From Euryodendron excelsum (Eukaryota; Streptophyta; Magnoliopsida; Ericales; Pentaphylacaceae): a stretch of DNA of 64,000 nucleotides. Both the position numbers and the translations under genes were made by a program. The notes beneath the pieces were generated by a model that had not been told where the DNA came from, did no database searches, and was given only the letters and a program-made list of their open reading frames with translations. Every line of letters starts with the position of its first letter. Position 1 is the stretch's first letter. Of this stretch, positions 22,777-36,498 are shown one piece after another. The stretch covers positions 5,237,001 to 5,301,000 of the forward strand of contig CM065393.1 in the NCBI GenBank assembly GCA_033060915.1, given 5' to 3'.

Positions 22777-25700
22777 TGTTAAAGCCGAATTGCGTTCAAA
22801 AGTAGCAGAGAAGTCAATTTATGTGATATTGTAATTTTGATATGTTACTGGACATTTTTCTTGTCCTGGGAATATTAACTAAAAATAAAAGAATTGTCTG
22901 ACATTCTGGTTGAGGAAGTCAAATAGAATCAGTGAGTTTGTTTTTGGGTCTTCGTTATGTTTATGCTGCAGCTACCATATGCAATGATAAGATGTTTCCC
23001 TTCCAGTCTGCAAGTAGTTACACTGAGTACCTAAATCCTATATGTTGTGCAAATGGTTCCTAATTCTGCTTATCCTCCCCACTTAATTGGGTTTATTCTT
23101 CCAGTCTGCTAGAAGTGACACTAAGTGCTTAAATCTTTCATAGTGCAAATAATGCCTGATTCTTCTTAGCATCCTGATTTAGTTGGGTTTTGTGGGCAAC
23201 CGTAGGGGGGTCGAGGGTGAATGTCTACCATCTGATAAGTGTATGACGGTCACTCAATGATTACCGAACCAAGCAGAGAGCTGAAGGAAGAGGATCAATG
23301 GCAGCCCGAGAGAGAGAGAGAGCAGTGAACAGGACGGACAATAAGAGTCTGCTAGACCTCTTAGAGTATAGATGATACTTTGCTGATGTGATGTGAGCTT
23401 ATGAGCTTATGATTGAGGGGAGGAAGGAGGGCCTTTATATAGTCGATGAGGTGTGAGAGGGAGGATCAACCCTGTAGGGCGTGCTATCCTGTCTCTCTCA
23501 ATCTCAAATGGGTCAGACCTGCATTTGGGATATGCTGATGTAGGGGGGATACGTCAGATGCAGAGTTGACCTAACATTAAATGCTGTGGTTTCTTCCTCC
23601 GTGATGTCACTGTCTTGTATCTCATTGCAGGTGGATTTCTTTCTCGTTGTGACAGGCTAAGGAGATCCCTCAGAGGGGAGGGATTGGCACCTTGACGATC
23701 CTATTGTCCCTAGCTTCCAAAGCACAAGTCCCTGATGGTTTTGTATGGAGATCATGGCTAGTTGGAGATGCTATGACTTTTACCCGAGGTGTAGATCCTT
23801 GGGTTCTGCTCAAGACCCAAGAATCGGAGATTGCTCTTAGCTGGAGAGTATATCCTGAGAGGATCCTTGAAGGTGAAGTGTGCTCGTGGAGCGTCCAATG
23901 GTAATGGGGGATCCCATGAATCCTGTTGGGTGGTGTTCCATGCTCAAGGATAGGGTGGAGGATCCCTTGAGTCTCGTTGGATGGAGTCCTCCGAGAGAGG
24001 TCTCTTGGCTGGGCTGAGGGAGGGGTCTCGGGTGGCCCTATTTCAGAGGCTATAGAGCTTGCCTCTTGGCTACTTGGTCTCTTTTATCCAAGTAGTCATC
24101 TGAGTGAGTTTATTAGAAATTGAAGTCAAATTTAAGAACAACTCTTTTTTTTTTTTGTGATGAGTAATAAGAGAATAAAATAGAAATGCTTGCCATTGTA
24201 GGGGCTAAATTTGGATAAAAATTTACTGAACAAATGGTAGGGTAAACTTGGATCACTTGATTCTAGATTTGAATGAAGAAAAGTGGTTTTAGAAAATAAC
24301 TTATCCACCCCCTATTTAGATCATGCTCCTCCATTTTTAAGAGTATGTTTCTCTTGCTCTAAAAAATTGTTTTAGCTTTTTGAAGAAAGCTGGACAAATT
24401 TGGAGATGATAAATTTCTTCTATAATAATTGTTTTAAATAATTTGACTAAAAGAGCAACTGGATAATGTGTAAAACAATGTTACCAGAAAACATTGATAC
24501 CCTAGGGATATACATTTTGGAATGCATATTCCGAAACATATTATACTAAGTTCCAAAACGGTGAGTTTAGCGATCTCAAAACTTTGTCCTATGTGTTTCC
24601 TTAAAATTTTTCCTTGAGAGAAAAATATTGAAATATAATGAATTAAAATCTAGAGAGAGTAGAGTTTTGCCAGGATAAAATGAAAAAAAATGGGCCATAA
24701 TGATCCTAAAATTGTGTTTTTAGATGATTAATTTTTGGAATTATAAAATATATTTTATTAGATGTCTAATTACTTAAAGAAAATTGCTTTCGCATTTAAA
24801 AGTACCTTAATTTTTAATATTGTAATCTATAGAAGCTCACCGCTATCATACCAAATTTTAGAGCATGTGATTGTCACGTTCCTGTTTCTCGTACCAAAGT
24901 CGATCCACGTTCCATGTAATACAGATGTTTTTAATTTTGATGAGTTTATTAAATTTAAGTGGATAATTGAAAATGAAAATTGACCATTATCTTCTCGCCT
25001 TCTGTTTTCTGTTACTTCTCAGTTTTTGTGGAGCACTTGGATACGAGATTTTCATGTTTGCACAGGTTTCAGAAACAACTTGGAAACATGTTAGCAATTT
25101 AGGACATGTGGAAGTCTCCTTAGCAGCTTAAAAGAAAAGATTTGGTAGGGTTTGACTACTTGAATGCAAACACCAACACCCCAACCCCCCCACCCAAAAA
25201 AAAAAAAAAGCAAAAGAGAAAAGAGAAGGAAAAAAATGAAACAAGCAAAAAGGGGCCTATGTTCTGATTCCAATATTTTTACCCCCTCATACTCTATCTC
25301 AGTTTTCTACATTTATATTAATTTTTCATTTAACTTCTCTCTCTCTCCTCTTTATGTTGCATCTCATCATCAATAAGACAAATTTTTTTCCCTTTTTGGG
25401 ACTTAATATCTGTCTATGTGTTCTTTGTTTGTCTTATCTGCTTTTTTGATATTACGCCCCCTTTACCACCTCCCCCACTTTTTCCTATTTGATCACTATC
25501 TGATCTGTTTATTTATCAATTTTGTTTGCTTTTTCTTTCTAAATTCTCTCATCCACACCCCTCCCCCCTTTTGGCCATCCATACTTCGCTTGTTGTACAT
25601 TCATTAAATTGTGTTCCTAGTGGAGATTAGAGAATAGCTGCTAGCATGGTGCCCATTGTTATTATTGTTGGGATTTAATTACGTTGTAAAAAAGGTTGAT

Positions 25701-27319
25701 CTTCTCATCCAAACTTCCCTAATTAACAGTTATGTCTGCCTCTCCACCTTAGCAGATTAATGTATCTTGTTACAATAAGTTTAGGATTATAACTTGCAAC
25801 CATGTAAAGAGGATAATTGAAACTTCTGACAATGGAAATTTTTGCATTCACTAAATCTTATATCAAAGATTTTACATTAATAACTTTCCATCCTTAACAT
25901 GAATTTGCAACTCTACATTGTTTCCCTAGTGTAATCTCCGGGTGTACTATTGTCAAGCCGCCAAACTTGCCTCGTGTGGATTTGACACTACGATTGGCCG
26001 ATAACTAAAGTCACCAAAAGCTTGCAAAGGCCTCATCTAAAACCACCCTATCATGTGTCAAAAGTGCATTGGTTTATTTGATTGCTTAATTAACTTAGAA
26101 TTTACATTGGAAGCATACATTCATAATCGTTATGGTGATTGTGTGTTTATTGGATAACAGAGATGTGTCTAAATCATACAATCTACCCATCTTGAATCAC
26201 TCATCACTTCTCATCCTATATACAACTCCACATTTATCAGACATCAAAGATGATCTATGCATCAAAAGAGTACATCAAAGCTCCAAGCATCACAAATGCT
26301 CTCCATAAAAAAGTCTTTTATTTACATTAAAGATCCTTGTTCCAAACTTATGCTCTATAACCTGAAATGGTGTTAAGAGTATTTGTATAAGCTCACAATC
26401 CGGTGAATAACTTGGACAATCAGTGAGGTTTTACTATGGATGTTGACTAATTTCAGAAAGCTGTATGTAATAGAACGGACACATACTATTTACATAGTAT
26501 AGAATGTCGCTTGGGTACATGAGGGATGCTTGTTTTATGTAGATATACAAAATGAGCTTAGTTTAGAGTCCCCCTTGTGTTGGGACTCAGTTGTGTCGGG
26601 ATCTAGAATGAGTTAGGCATATAATGGAAATACAACTTTTACTTTGGAAACAATAGGTAAAAGTCATTCGGATATCCATGGACCTTATAACATTCTTTGG
26701 AAACATTTAACATATAGAACATATTTATCAGATGTATATAAGAACATTTGGAGATAATATTTGTAAACCATTCCTTTCACTAATCGTGCTTGTTATGAGA
26801 ACCAATTTAGAAACACAAGTTTGGATGATGTCAAGTCAAACACCTTGAGTCCTTAGCACTTCTGAGTCCTATGATTAAATAAATCCTTAAGCCTTTAAAC
26901 ACTTTAGTTTTTTAATAATCGTACACAATTAAAGTATACATGTCAATTATTCATCACAAAACATTGCATCATACAAACACCATCAAACTTAACTGGGCAA
27001 ACCTCACCCAAGTGCCTACACTAATTATCTCTATTTTATGAAGTCTCAGCTTCGCTGTTGCGAATGCCAATGGAAGGTAGCAAAAGCTACTGTAATGGGT
27101 CTCATTGCTACACATTGACAGTGGCAGTCGGCGAGCTATACTGGAAACGAGTTTCTAAGGTCAGTTGTCAATCTTGCTATCGTGAAAACTAGTGAATGCT
27201 ATTGAAATTGGTCACTATGTGTGCAACAGGTATCGGGCTGAGGAAGGATCTTTGGGAAGTTAATGATAGGTGTTGACACGGCCGAGGACCATGAAGGAGA
27301 GAGAGCTGACGTGGTCCTA

Positions 27320-27394
<75 letters not shown>

Positions 27395-30058
27395 GGTGGA
27401 GGACCATGAGGGAGAGAAAGCTGAGGCGGTCCTAGGAGAGAGAGAGAGTGTGTCTCCAGAAGGTGACTTTCAAACTTGCTTGTGGCTTGTCACTTGTTCT
27501 GTTAAGTGAAGGATGACTTTCCCCTACATAGGTGAGGGGACCTCGGGAGGGGAGCCAACCCTTGAGTGCTCAGGGCTTTACAGCTTGTCCCCTAAGCCCA
27601 ATGGTTTGGAGATTAACTCTCTAACTGAGATCCCTCAGAGATAGGTAGAATCTAGATAAGTAATTAGTAGTTGGTTTGCATTTAATGCCTATATCCTCTT
27701 CTTCATAAAGGCTTTGTCAGTGTATGGATATCTCCCCCTCTAAGACCCGTCAAGGGGTGAGGTGTAGACCACGTTGACGAACACTTAACTCTAACCTCCA
27801 ATCCATGAGTCTCTTGATGATCCCGCGCGAGTCCTAAACTACGTTGCTGAGCTGCTCTGTGGAGAATCTTGGCCAAGTAATGAGGAAGTGGCTCAAGGGA
27901 TAATATGCTCGATGAAGAAGTTCCATGCCCGGACAGGAGGTGTCGAGGTTGAAGCTATAGGAGAGGTGCACTTAGGTGCCGAGTCTGTCAGCCGGGCAAA
28001 GGGGATGGCTTGAGGCCATCTCTTGGCGAGGGGCACGTAGTGCTAAAGTTAAGGGGAGATGCCTCTCGTGCTATCCCCAATTGGCGAGGCTCGACCCTTG
28101 GGGGGAGCAATGTGGAGATACTTTATTGGTCCATTTGCCACCTCATCAGGCTTGCCTATGGACCAGGAATATGGGGATGGAGATAATGTGGCGCCAATGT
28201 GGCCTGCCATGTAGGTAAGAAACAGCATTTCCATTTGTTTTTGTGAAAGATGAAATGTTCCCAGTACCTAAGAGACTAAAACAGAATACTAATGGAATAA
28301 CGAAACTATATTATTTTCATCAAAACACAACGGAACATAAAGAAATGCAGTAAAACACAATGATAAATACCTAAACAATAAGTTGTGTCAACACAAATTT
28401 AGAACTTTTCATAAGTGCGGTGCATTTTTTATTGAGAAAAGTATAAAAGACAGTCTTTTACTATATTAATATTGTCCTTTGTGAAATGTTTTCAAAACAT
28501 TTTTGAAAAGTTTTCGAAACATCACAATACATTTCCGAATCTGTTTTTGTGCCAATCGAAATATCACACGGGAATAAAAATTTTATCCTTGCACGTAGGA
28601 GAGTTTGACATGTACCTACAGTCACTAAGGTCAATTTTAATCTTGTTGCTGCAAAAGGCAGCGACAACCAGCAAAGGCTACTGCCCTTACTTAAAAACTA
28701 ATTCAAGTCCCAAAAATGGTAAGTCTAAGGTTTTAAATACATCATTAGGCTCTCAAATATATTGTAGGTCTTGTGTGTGTGTGCGTGTGTTTTTTTTTTT
28801 TTTATAATTTTTTTATAGGTACATCGGAAAGAAAATACATTCTAGGTCTTGAAATGGTCATAAGAAGTCATAAACATGTCCAAGAATAACGAGAGATGAT
28901 TAAAACATGGTCTTAACTAAGTCTCATGCAAAAATAGTTCTTTCTACATGGTCAAGTCTCAAACGGAGAAACCAAAGTCTCGAATACATCCTCAAGGTCT
29001 CAACCTATGTAAAGAAGTCATCACTTTGCCAATTCTCAAGAAATAAACAAAACAAGCTTAAGAAAATGTGTTCAAATTTTGTCATAAAATGCTACTCTAA
29101 AGAAAATCATCTCGATTAAATGCAATGTTATGGGCTTAAGATCATGTTTTTTTACCTTGGTTTCCAATTGTAGACAAATTTTCCTGGAATTTTCTTCACT
29201 TTCATTCACTTTCTCTCATATTTTCCTTCTAGCGAAACACCAAGAAAAGTATAGCACGCTTTACCAACCTTCTGTATTCTCTCACTACAAAGGCATGCAA
29301 GTCTCGTAAGAATGGAAGAACATGCAATGATGGGGTGTGTGTGTGTCTGTATAATGCAAAGTGTCAATATACAAATGCAACACTAAAATGCAAGGTGGCA
29401 AGACATGGAAAAGTGGGGTGTCCCTCTGTAATGAGGTGTCACCCTCTTATGCAATGAAGAAATGAGTCATCCCCCACTAATTAAGTGGGGTCAGGTAACA
29501 ATTAAATTTTATAAAAAGGTTCAACAATGTGTTGACATTAAATGGAATCAATTAAATACATCAATTAGTCTACTTTGGATATTTCTAAGTCATGAAAATC
29601 AAGTCTCTAGCTAATTATGAGAAATCCCTCATTCAATGCACTTGTTCAAATTCAATTCCCTTTTAGCAATTAAGCAACACAAAAATCATAAATCATGGTC
29701 AATTAAAACACATAATGCAATATGATATGTATGGGATGAGATTCAAGAATTTGGGGTGTTACTACTATTGATGGCTCCCAGACTGCGACAGGGTAATGCT
29801 GGTTGGTGATGTCCTGAAACTTATCTGATAAATTGGATATGTGATACTAAATTTTCTGATACTTCGATTTTGTATGATTAATTATATTGCTTTACCGGAT
29901 GCAGATATCTAACTGACCAGTTGATGAAGGTTCAAGTAGTTAATGAGATTAACAAGGTAACTTTCATCTTTCTTTCTTTTCTTTTCTCCTCATTTTGTTT
30001 TTCTGTTTCTTTTTCTTCCCTTTTTGTTTCCAACCCCACTCCAACACTCCCCCTCCAA

Positions 30059-30089
<31 letters not shown>

Positions 30090-31217
30090 ATCCATCCTAT
30101 TGTAGCTAAATCCTGTCACTGCCCCTTTTTATTGCACTGTGAATTTAATATTCTCATTCTATGTTGTATTGTTAAGGATTTTGTTATTGAGGCACTGAGA
30201 TCAATTGCGGAGTTGATAACTTATGGAGACCAACATGATTCAGCCTTTTTTGAGTGAGACTTCTTGGTTCTTTGCATTCTTTGATACGCGTGTGTGCCTG
30301 CCTGCGTGCGCGCGCGCCCGTGCGTGTGTGTTTCACTAGGTTTATTTCATTTCTCACACTTCTGTAGGTATTTCATGGAGAAGCAGGTCATGGGTGAGTT
30401 TGTACGTATGCTAAAGATTAGCAGAACGGTTACAGTTTCACTTCAGTTACTGCAAACAATAAGCATTATGATCCAGAACCTAAAAAGTGAACATGCTATA
30501 TGTAAGTTGTGTAACAAAAAGGCCTTTTTTGCAGCAACCTATTTTCTTCGTTAGGTTTGAATAAAATAGATGATTTCTTCTCTGTGCAAAAACTTGCAGA
30601 TTATATGTTCAGCAATGAACATATTAACTACCTTATAACATATTCTTTTGACTTCCGAAATGAAGAGCTATTATCTTACTACATATCCTTTTTAAGGTAT
30701 GTTGTTACTACTTTACATATCCTCTTAAGGTATTCTTTAATTTCCTTACATCTATATTATTTGATCTACCTTACTATTCTTTTATGTTATATCATCTTTC
30801 TTATTTATTTATTATGTGTGCTCTTTGTGGGGTGGCCATGGTATTCCAACTGCATTTGTTGTGGTCTATGAAGAGCAATAAGTGTAAAGTTGAACAAGAA
30901 CACAATTTCTCTGCTTGTTAAGACTCGGAATGTAAGTTCACTCCTATTTATTTATTGTTTTATTACTTTATTCAAAAAATTTTCCCTCTATTCTCTCTCC
31001 TTCCAGTGTTTTATTTGATAAGAGTAGTTCACTCATGTTTATTGAGCTTTTTGACAAAAGACTTGCCTCTTGGAAGAGGCAATATTTCTCGAAAGGAGGT
31101 AATCTTACTCCTATCAAGAGGATGCTTTCTAGTTTACCACTTATTACATGTTGATCTTTACCATTCTGACTTCCATGGCTCAGAGGTTGGAGAAGTTACA
31201 GAAAGATTTCTTTTTTT

Positions 31218-31248
<31 letters not shown>

Positions 31249-34200
31249 GGTTTTAGGGGATGAGTTCAAATATCACCTTATGGTTTGGAAAATAGAGTCT
31301 GCTTGCCTTTAAAAGTGGGAGGTTTAAGGCGCACTTTAGTTCTATCTGTTTAACTCAGCAGCAGCAGAGATTGTTAAAGACCTCCGCCACGCTCTGCCAC
31401 CACCACACCTAAGGAGGAGATTGAGTGGTTGAAAGAGGACTTGGTGCTATAGATGAGACTTAGAACTTGCGATACTTTGGGGGTTAAAGCAAGTGAAACT
31501 TTCAAAGGTTGTTTGGTGTGAGTGGAGAACTTTAGAAAAGGAATTTGCACATCTTTTTTTATATTTTTTTAAAAAAATAGGCGTAGGAAGAGCATAAATA
31601 TGCATACTTGTAAGTCATGCTCACCTACTGGCTGCACCCCCTTCCCCTCCCTCCCTTTCCCACTGGCGCTTTTTGCCTGTGCAGGTGACACATTGTTTTT
31701 TGCTCTCTCTCTCTCATTTTAAGTTTTAATTATCTTTTGGTTCATCTAGGATGAAGTAGTTGCTTTTCCACTATATGTTGAGGGAATACTATTTGCTTTC
31801 CATGAAGAGAGCATGGTTCGAACAGCTGTACGTGCTTTGACACTCAATGTTTATCATGGTATGTTGATACTGTCTCATCTTGGCTTTCTTTTCCTCCTTT
31901 TGTTCTTCATTATTCAATTCTGTAACATTGCAGCAAGTTTTTAATTTCATATTACCTTTATTTCCAGTTGGAGATGAATGCGTGAATAAATTTGTCAGCA
32001 GCGCTCCTCATGCAGATTATTTTTTCAACTTGGTCAAATTTTTTCGAGAACAGTGCATAAGTTTAAATGCATTGCTCTCTGATGCTGCAAAGTAAGATTT
32101 ATAATTGTTTGTTTTAATGTGATGGCAGACAACATTTAATTAATTTCTCTAAATGTATAATTTTGTTTATGAGACAGGAACAGCATCCCAGAATCAACTG
32201 CTACCATTCTTTCTGCTTTAGATGACATTGAAGACAATCTCTACTATTTAAGTGATGTTATTTCTGCTGGGATTCCTGATGTTGGGAGATTAATAACAGA
32301 CAGCATTTTGAAGCTTTTGATATTTCCATTGCTTCTTCCTTCACTGAGGAGGGAAGCTGTTGATGTATGGGTCTTTTCACCTTTCTCAATCTATCCTTTT
32401 ACTTTTTATTCTCATTCTATTTTCTATGTATTTTGTTGCTTGTATAACGGGAATGTGGTGTAGGGTACACGTGCTTTTGTTGGGTTGTTACATACAATGT
32501 GTTTACTATATTAAAAAAACTTGCTGTTTCTAACTTTTTCATGCTGTTAATCCAGGGAACGAAGATTGCTCCTGTCACTTCTCTGTATCTACTTTGTTGC
32601 ATTTTGCACATAGTTAAAATCAAAGATTTGTCAAATACTGTTGCTGCTGCACTTTTCTGCCCTCTTGAAGCCTTTATACCAAGGTCTGAAGCCAAACTCA
32701 ATGGTCATATGCCTGGTTATGGTCTTTCTCGTGAAAACCAAAAGCCAGACAATTACAATCTTAGACCAGAGGTGCTTCGTGAAAGTTTAAGTGTTACCAT
32801 CCCGAACTCATCTAGTTCTTCAGAAATTTACTTAGAAGCTGATGCCTTACATCATCATTCTAATGGTTCGCAGTCAGCTTTAAGGTAACGTACATCATTA
32901 GTTACAGCTAATTTCTGATTTTCTTTTACTATTGCTCTTACTGAGCTTGTTATATTAGATCCTTCAATTACTAGGCTTGCTGGAGAACTGATTCTATGAA
33001 ATTATCTGTTACCATGATGCTTATGCTTTTTGCAGAAGTTCACCTCTACTTTTGTACTTTAACATAAAAATGAACGTAGTAAATGGTTGAAGTTTGTTTA
33101 TTTTTTTATTTATGTTTTTCCGTTTTTTTCCCCTTATTTGTTTCTTGTTTTTATGTTTTGGTTTTCCATTATAGTTTTATACAATAGTAGTATTGTAGTA
33201 TTGTTTTTTTATTTTGTTTTATTTTTAATTTTTCTGTTTTGCTTTTTTTTTTGTCCTTCTGTTTTTCTATGTTTTTGTTTTCTCTGTTTTACTCATTCAT
33301 TTATTTGTTACTGCTTTACTTTTGCATGCACAACATTACATTGGAATTAGACTTTTAGTGCTAAATTTTAGGAGTCTCTCACTTCAGCTTCAGATTGAAG
33401 ATTAGATGTTCATCCATAAGTTGAATCAGTTACTGGAAGTAGAAAAGTTCAGGCTTGAACTAGTGCTCATGCGTGCTTCCTAATCCACATTTCGTAATTG
33501 ATCTTTATTAAGCCCAAATCTCATGCTAGATGCTGACCTCCTTCCTCATTGTAACACAGAAGGTACTCCTTTTTATTGGATAATTGTTTTCAACAAAAAC
33601 CACTAATGAGGAAACAAAATTACTTACCCAACCCGCTATTTTCTAAACCCACCTGAAACGAAATTATATACTCAGCCTGCAACTTTTAATGCTCACCTGA
33701 TAACGGTTGTTATTTGCTAACAACCTGCCATAATCGCCCAAAACCCAATGCATTTTTTTTTTTTTTGTTTTTTTGATAATCAAAAGTATATTGCCAAACG
33801 CTAGAAGGGGCACAAGCCTGTACACACGAGGTATACATCAAAAACAGAAAAAACTACTATGCAGCCCGAAGCCTAAACATCTATAGGGATATACAACTCC
33901 CCCAAAAACTCAACAAAGTAACTTCCAGGAAAACGAGAAATCCTCTTTAAGTCAAAAAATAAAGGGTTACAATCATCCCTCCCTTAACACTCAAAATTGA
34001 ATACCTCTTTTTACGCTCCTTCCACAATCACTACATCAAACATAAAGGAGCTGCCTTCCAAACTTTAGATCTACTACCCTTAGAGCTCCCCTACTCCATG
34101 CTGCTAACAATTCTTTCACAGATTCGGGCATGACCCACTCCACATCAAAAAAGGAACAAATCATACTCCACACTTCTCTAGAAAAGAACAATGGAGAAGT

Positions 34201-36444
34201 AAGTGGTTAACACTTTCCGCAGAACACTTGCACATACAACACCAATCTAATAAGCATTTTCGTCTTCTCCTGAGGTTGTCAATAGTCAAAATGGCTTCCC
34301 TGGATGCTGTCCACGCAAAAAAACCTACTTTGATTGGAGCTTTAGATTTCCAAATGCCTTTCCAAGGAAAGGATAGCTCTCCTTGCCCTGAAAGAACCAA
34401 ATAAAAAGATGAAACTGAGAATAGGCCCTTTGAGTTTTCTTTCCAAACCATAGTATCTTCCAATCCTGGCTGGATTGAAAAATCATCCAATCCTCCTAAC
34501 AGTTCTCCTCAACTGCTTCAAGCTCCCAATCCCGAACCGCTCTTCTGAGAAGGGGGGCCCATGCTCCACCCGAAGAAGACTGGAACCAACAATCCTCCAC
34601 AGAAGCCTCTGGGAATACCGCAATACTGTATAACTCCGGATAGGCCTCCCTCAAAGGGGATTGACCACACCAAGCATCTTGCCAAAAGAGAATCTTCTGA
34701 CCACTACCAACTTTGAAAGAGATAGAGTTGAAGACAATTACTCTCATGATACTCTTCCAAATCCCTACACCATGGGGGCCCCTAATGCAGTTCCATGTTC
34801 TTCCAAGGTATCTTCTATGTTTTTTTCTCCAATTTTTTTATTGCATATCTTTTTGCTTCAAAACGTTTGAGTTGTTGTTGCATGAGAGAAACTTATTGCG
34901 CACGAATCTTCTCTGTTCATTTTCAAAGGTGATATAATATTTTTTCCCTTTGTTTTGTGTATGTAGGTGGGTTGAGAGTTTAGTCGTTGATTAGGGTTTC
35001 TTAGGGTTTGAAATCGTACTTTTGATCTTGGATTACCCTTTTCCCTTGCGCTTTTTGTGCGTGCATGTGTGTTGTTGTCCTTTAGAGCTATGTATTTAGA
35101 AATGTTTTAGCTTAATGTGTGACTAACAAATGATTTTGTTTGTTTTGTGCTGCAATGCTAATTCTACTCTTTAAATTTTGATGGGATGCCCCACAAGAGA
35201 TGAGAATATGGTTGTATTGGTATATGCTGGGGAGCATTGTCTTTCATCATGCCTTACCTGATCACTTCTTATATTAACTTTTTTAGTTGTGACGAAGGTA
35301 GTCTAATTTGTCTCACCATGGGGGTGCACCGCTTTGATAATTGGTTGAGCATTTTGAGAGCAAGTTCGGTGTGAATCCACAGGTTGTGGAATACTGGAGT
35401 TCAAATTCTTGAGACGCTCATCTTTTTAATGATTCTTTTGGGATTCTATCTAAATCTAGGCATCGCAAACTTTACTATTGACCTTGAGTGTCTGGTGTGC
35501 AGTACTTTTTGGGTTCTACCAAGCTGTTCAACTAGTAATTAACCCTTTCTGCACACCCATTTGCACAAGAAAGCAAGTTAAGTTAGCAAAGCGGCCAGTC
35601 AGCAAGCAACATGTTTGTGTGGAACAATAGAAAAGGGCCCGAAAAGTAGCGAGCAATGATGAGGGACACTCATAGTAGGTGCTTTAACCTTTTCAGAATG
35701 CCTCTCTTCCTACAATTCCTGTCTAGGATGTTACCACCAGTGACGGGGAAATATCAGCACTGCTTTAATAGACATACAAATTAATTGAATGCCTACAGGC
35801 CATGGGCTGATGCCAACAATTTTCCTTCGACCCATGCATAAATGGCTTCCTTTTGTTCCATTTTTTTTGCATGTTAAAAAGTATATTCAATACCTGTTGC
35901 ATATTGAATTTTGAATATTTTTCATTACTGACTCTCCATTCCGTCTAGGGAGGCTTTGCTTTCTTATATGACCAGTGGCGATGATGTTCAAGTTTTGGGT
36001 TCTTTGAGCATGTTAGCTACATTATTACAAACAAAAGGTTATATCATTGAAGTGATTGCTCGTGCTTAACTAGTTCTTCTACACTTGTTTTCTTATCAAA
36101 TTTCTGTGTCTGCAGAACCGGAGGAATCAATGTTAGATGCCTTCGGAATTCTTCCACAACGTAAACAACATAAGAAACTCTTGCTGGTATGTTGTAGTAA
36201 GAATTATTAAAATGCTCACATTTTTTAGTAATATCCTGTAGTTCCAGTTTTCTTAGGTTTGAGTAGTTGTGTGGAGGCGAGTCCTCATCAAAACCCAACC
36301 ACAACCCACCCCCCCACCTCCTTTTTCCACTGTCATTTGTAATACGTCTATAATGCATTGAGGCTTGGTTGCTGGTTGGTTAAATGCAAATCTAGGTTTA
36401 AGGAGGTTAATAATTCAATAGAGATGAGAGAAAAGGGGAACTTC

Positions 36445-36498
<54 letters not shown>

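Larger units (their letters stand above)
22580..29904. other. TT9 intron 1 (7.3 kb), repeat-rich
   Basis: Bounded by CAG|GTACTC and GGATGCAG|AT. It holds a T14G34 tract (22727-22774), a 98-bp-period duplication (23001-23190), two GC-richer LTR-like stretches (about 23190-24110 and 27030-28230), a (GA)n expansion (27324-27380) and GT runs (28772-28790). Open frames inside are low-complexity or repeat-derived. First introns of this size often carry regulatory elements, but none is demonstrable here. Confidence 0.75.

Noticed and set aside
27189..27407. Ser-Leu-rich frame
   Set aside because: It is a translation of the (GA)n microsatellite on the other strand.
34161..34747. Minus-strand frames of 109 and 83 codons as a host gene
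   Set aside because: They are the zinc-binding end of a LINE, interrupted, and followed by its poly-A tail.
35290..35440. SINE-like sequence in intron 10
   Set aside because: A GAGTTCAAATTC box B-like string is present but no convincing box A at the right distance.
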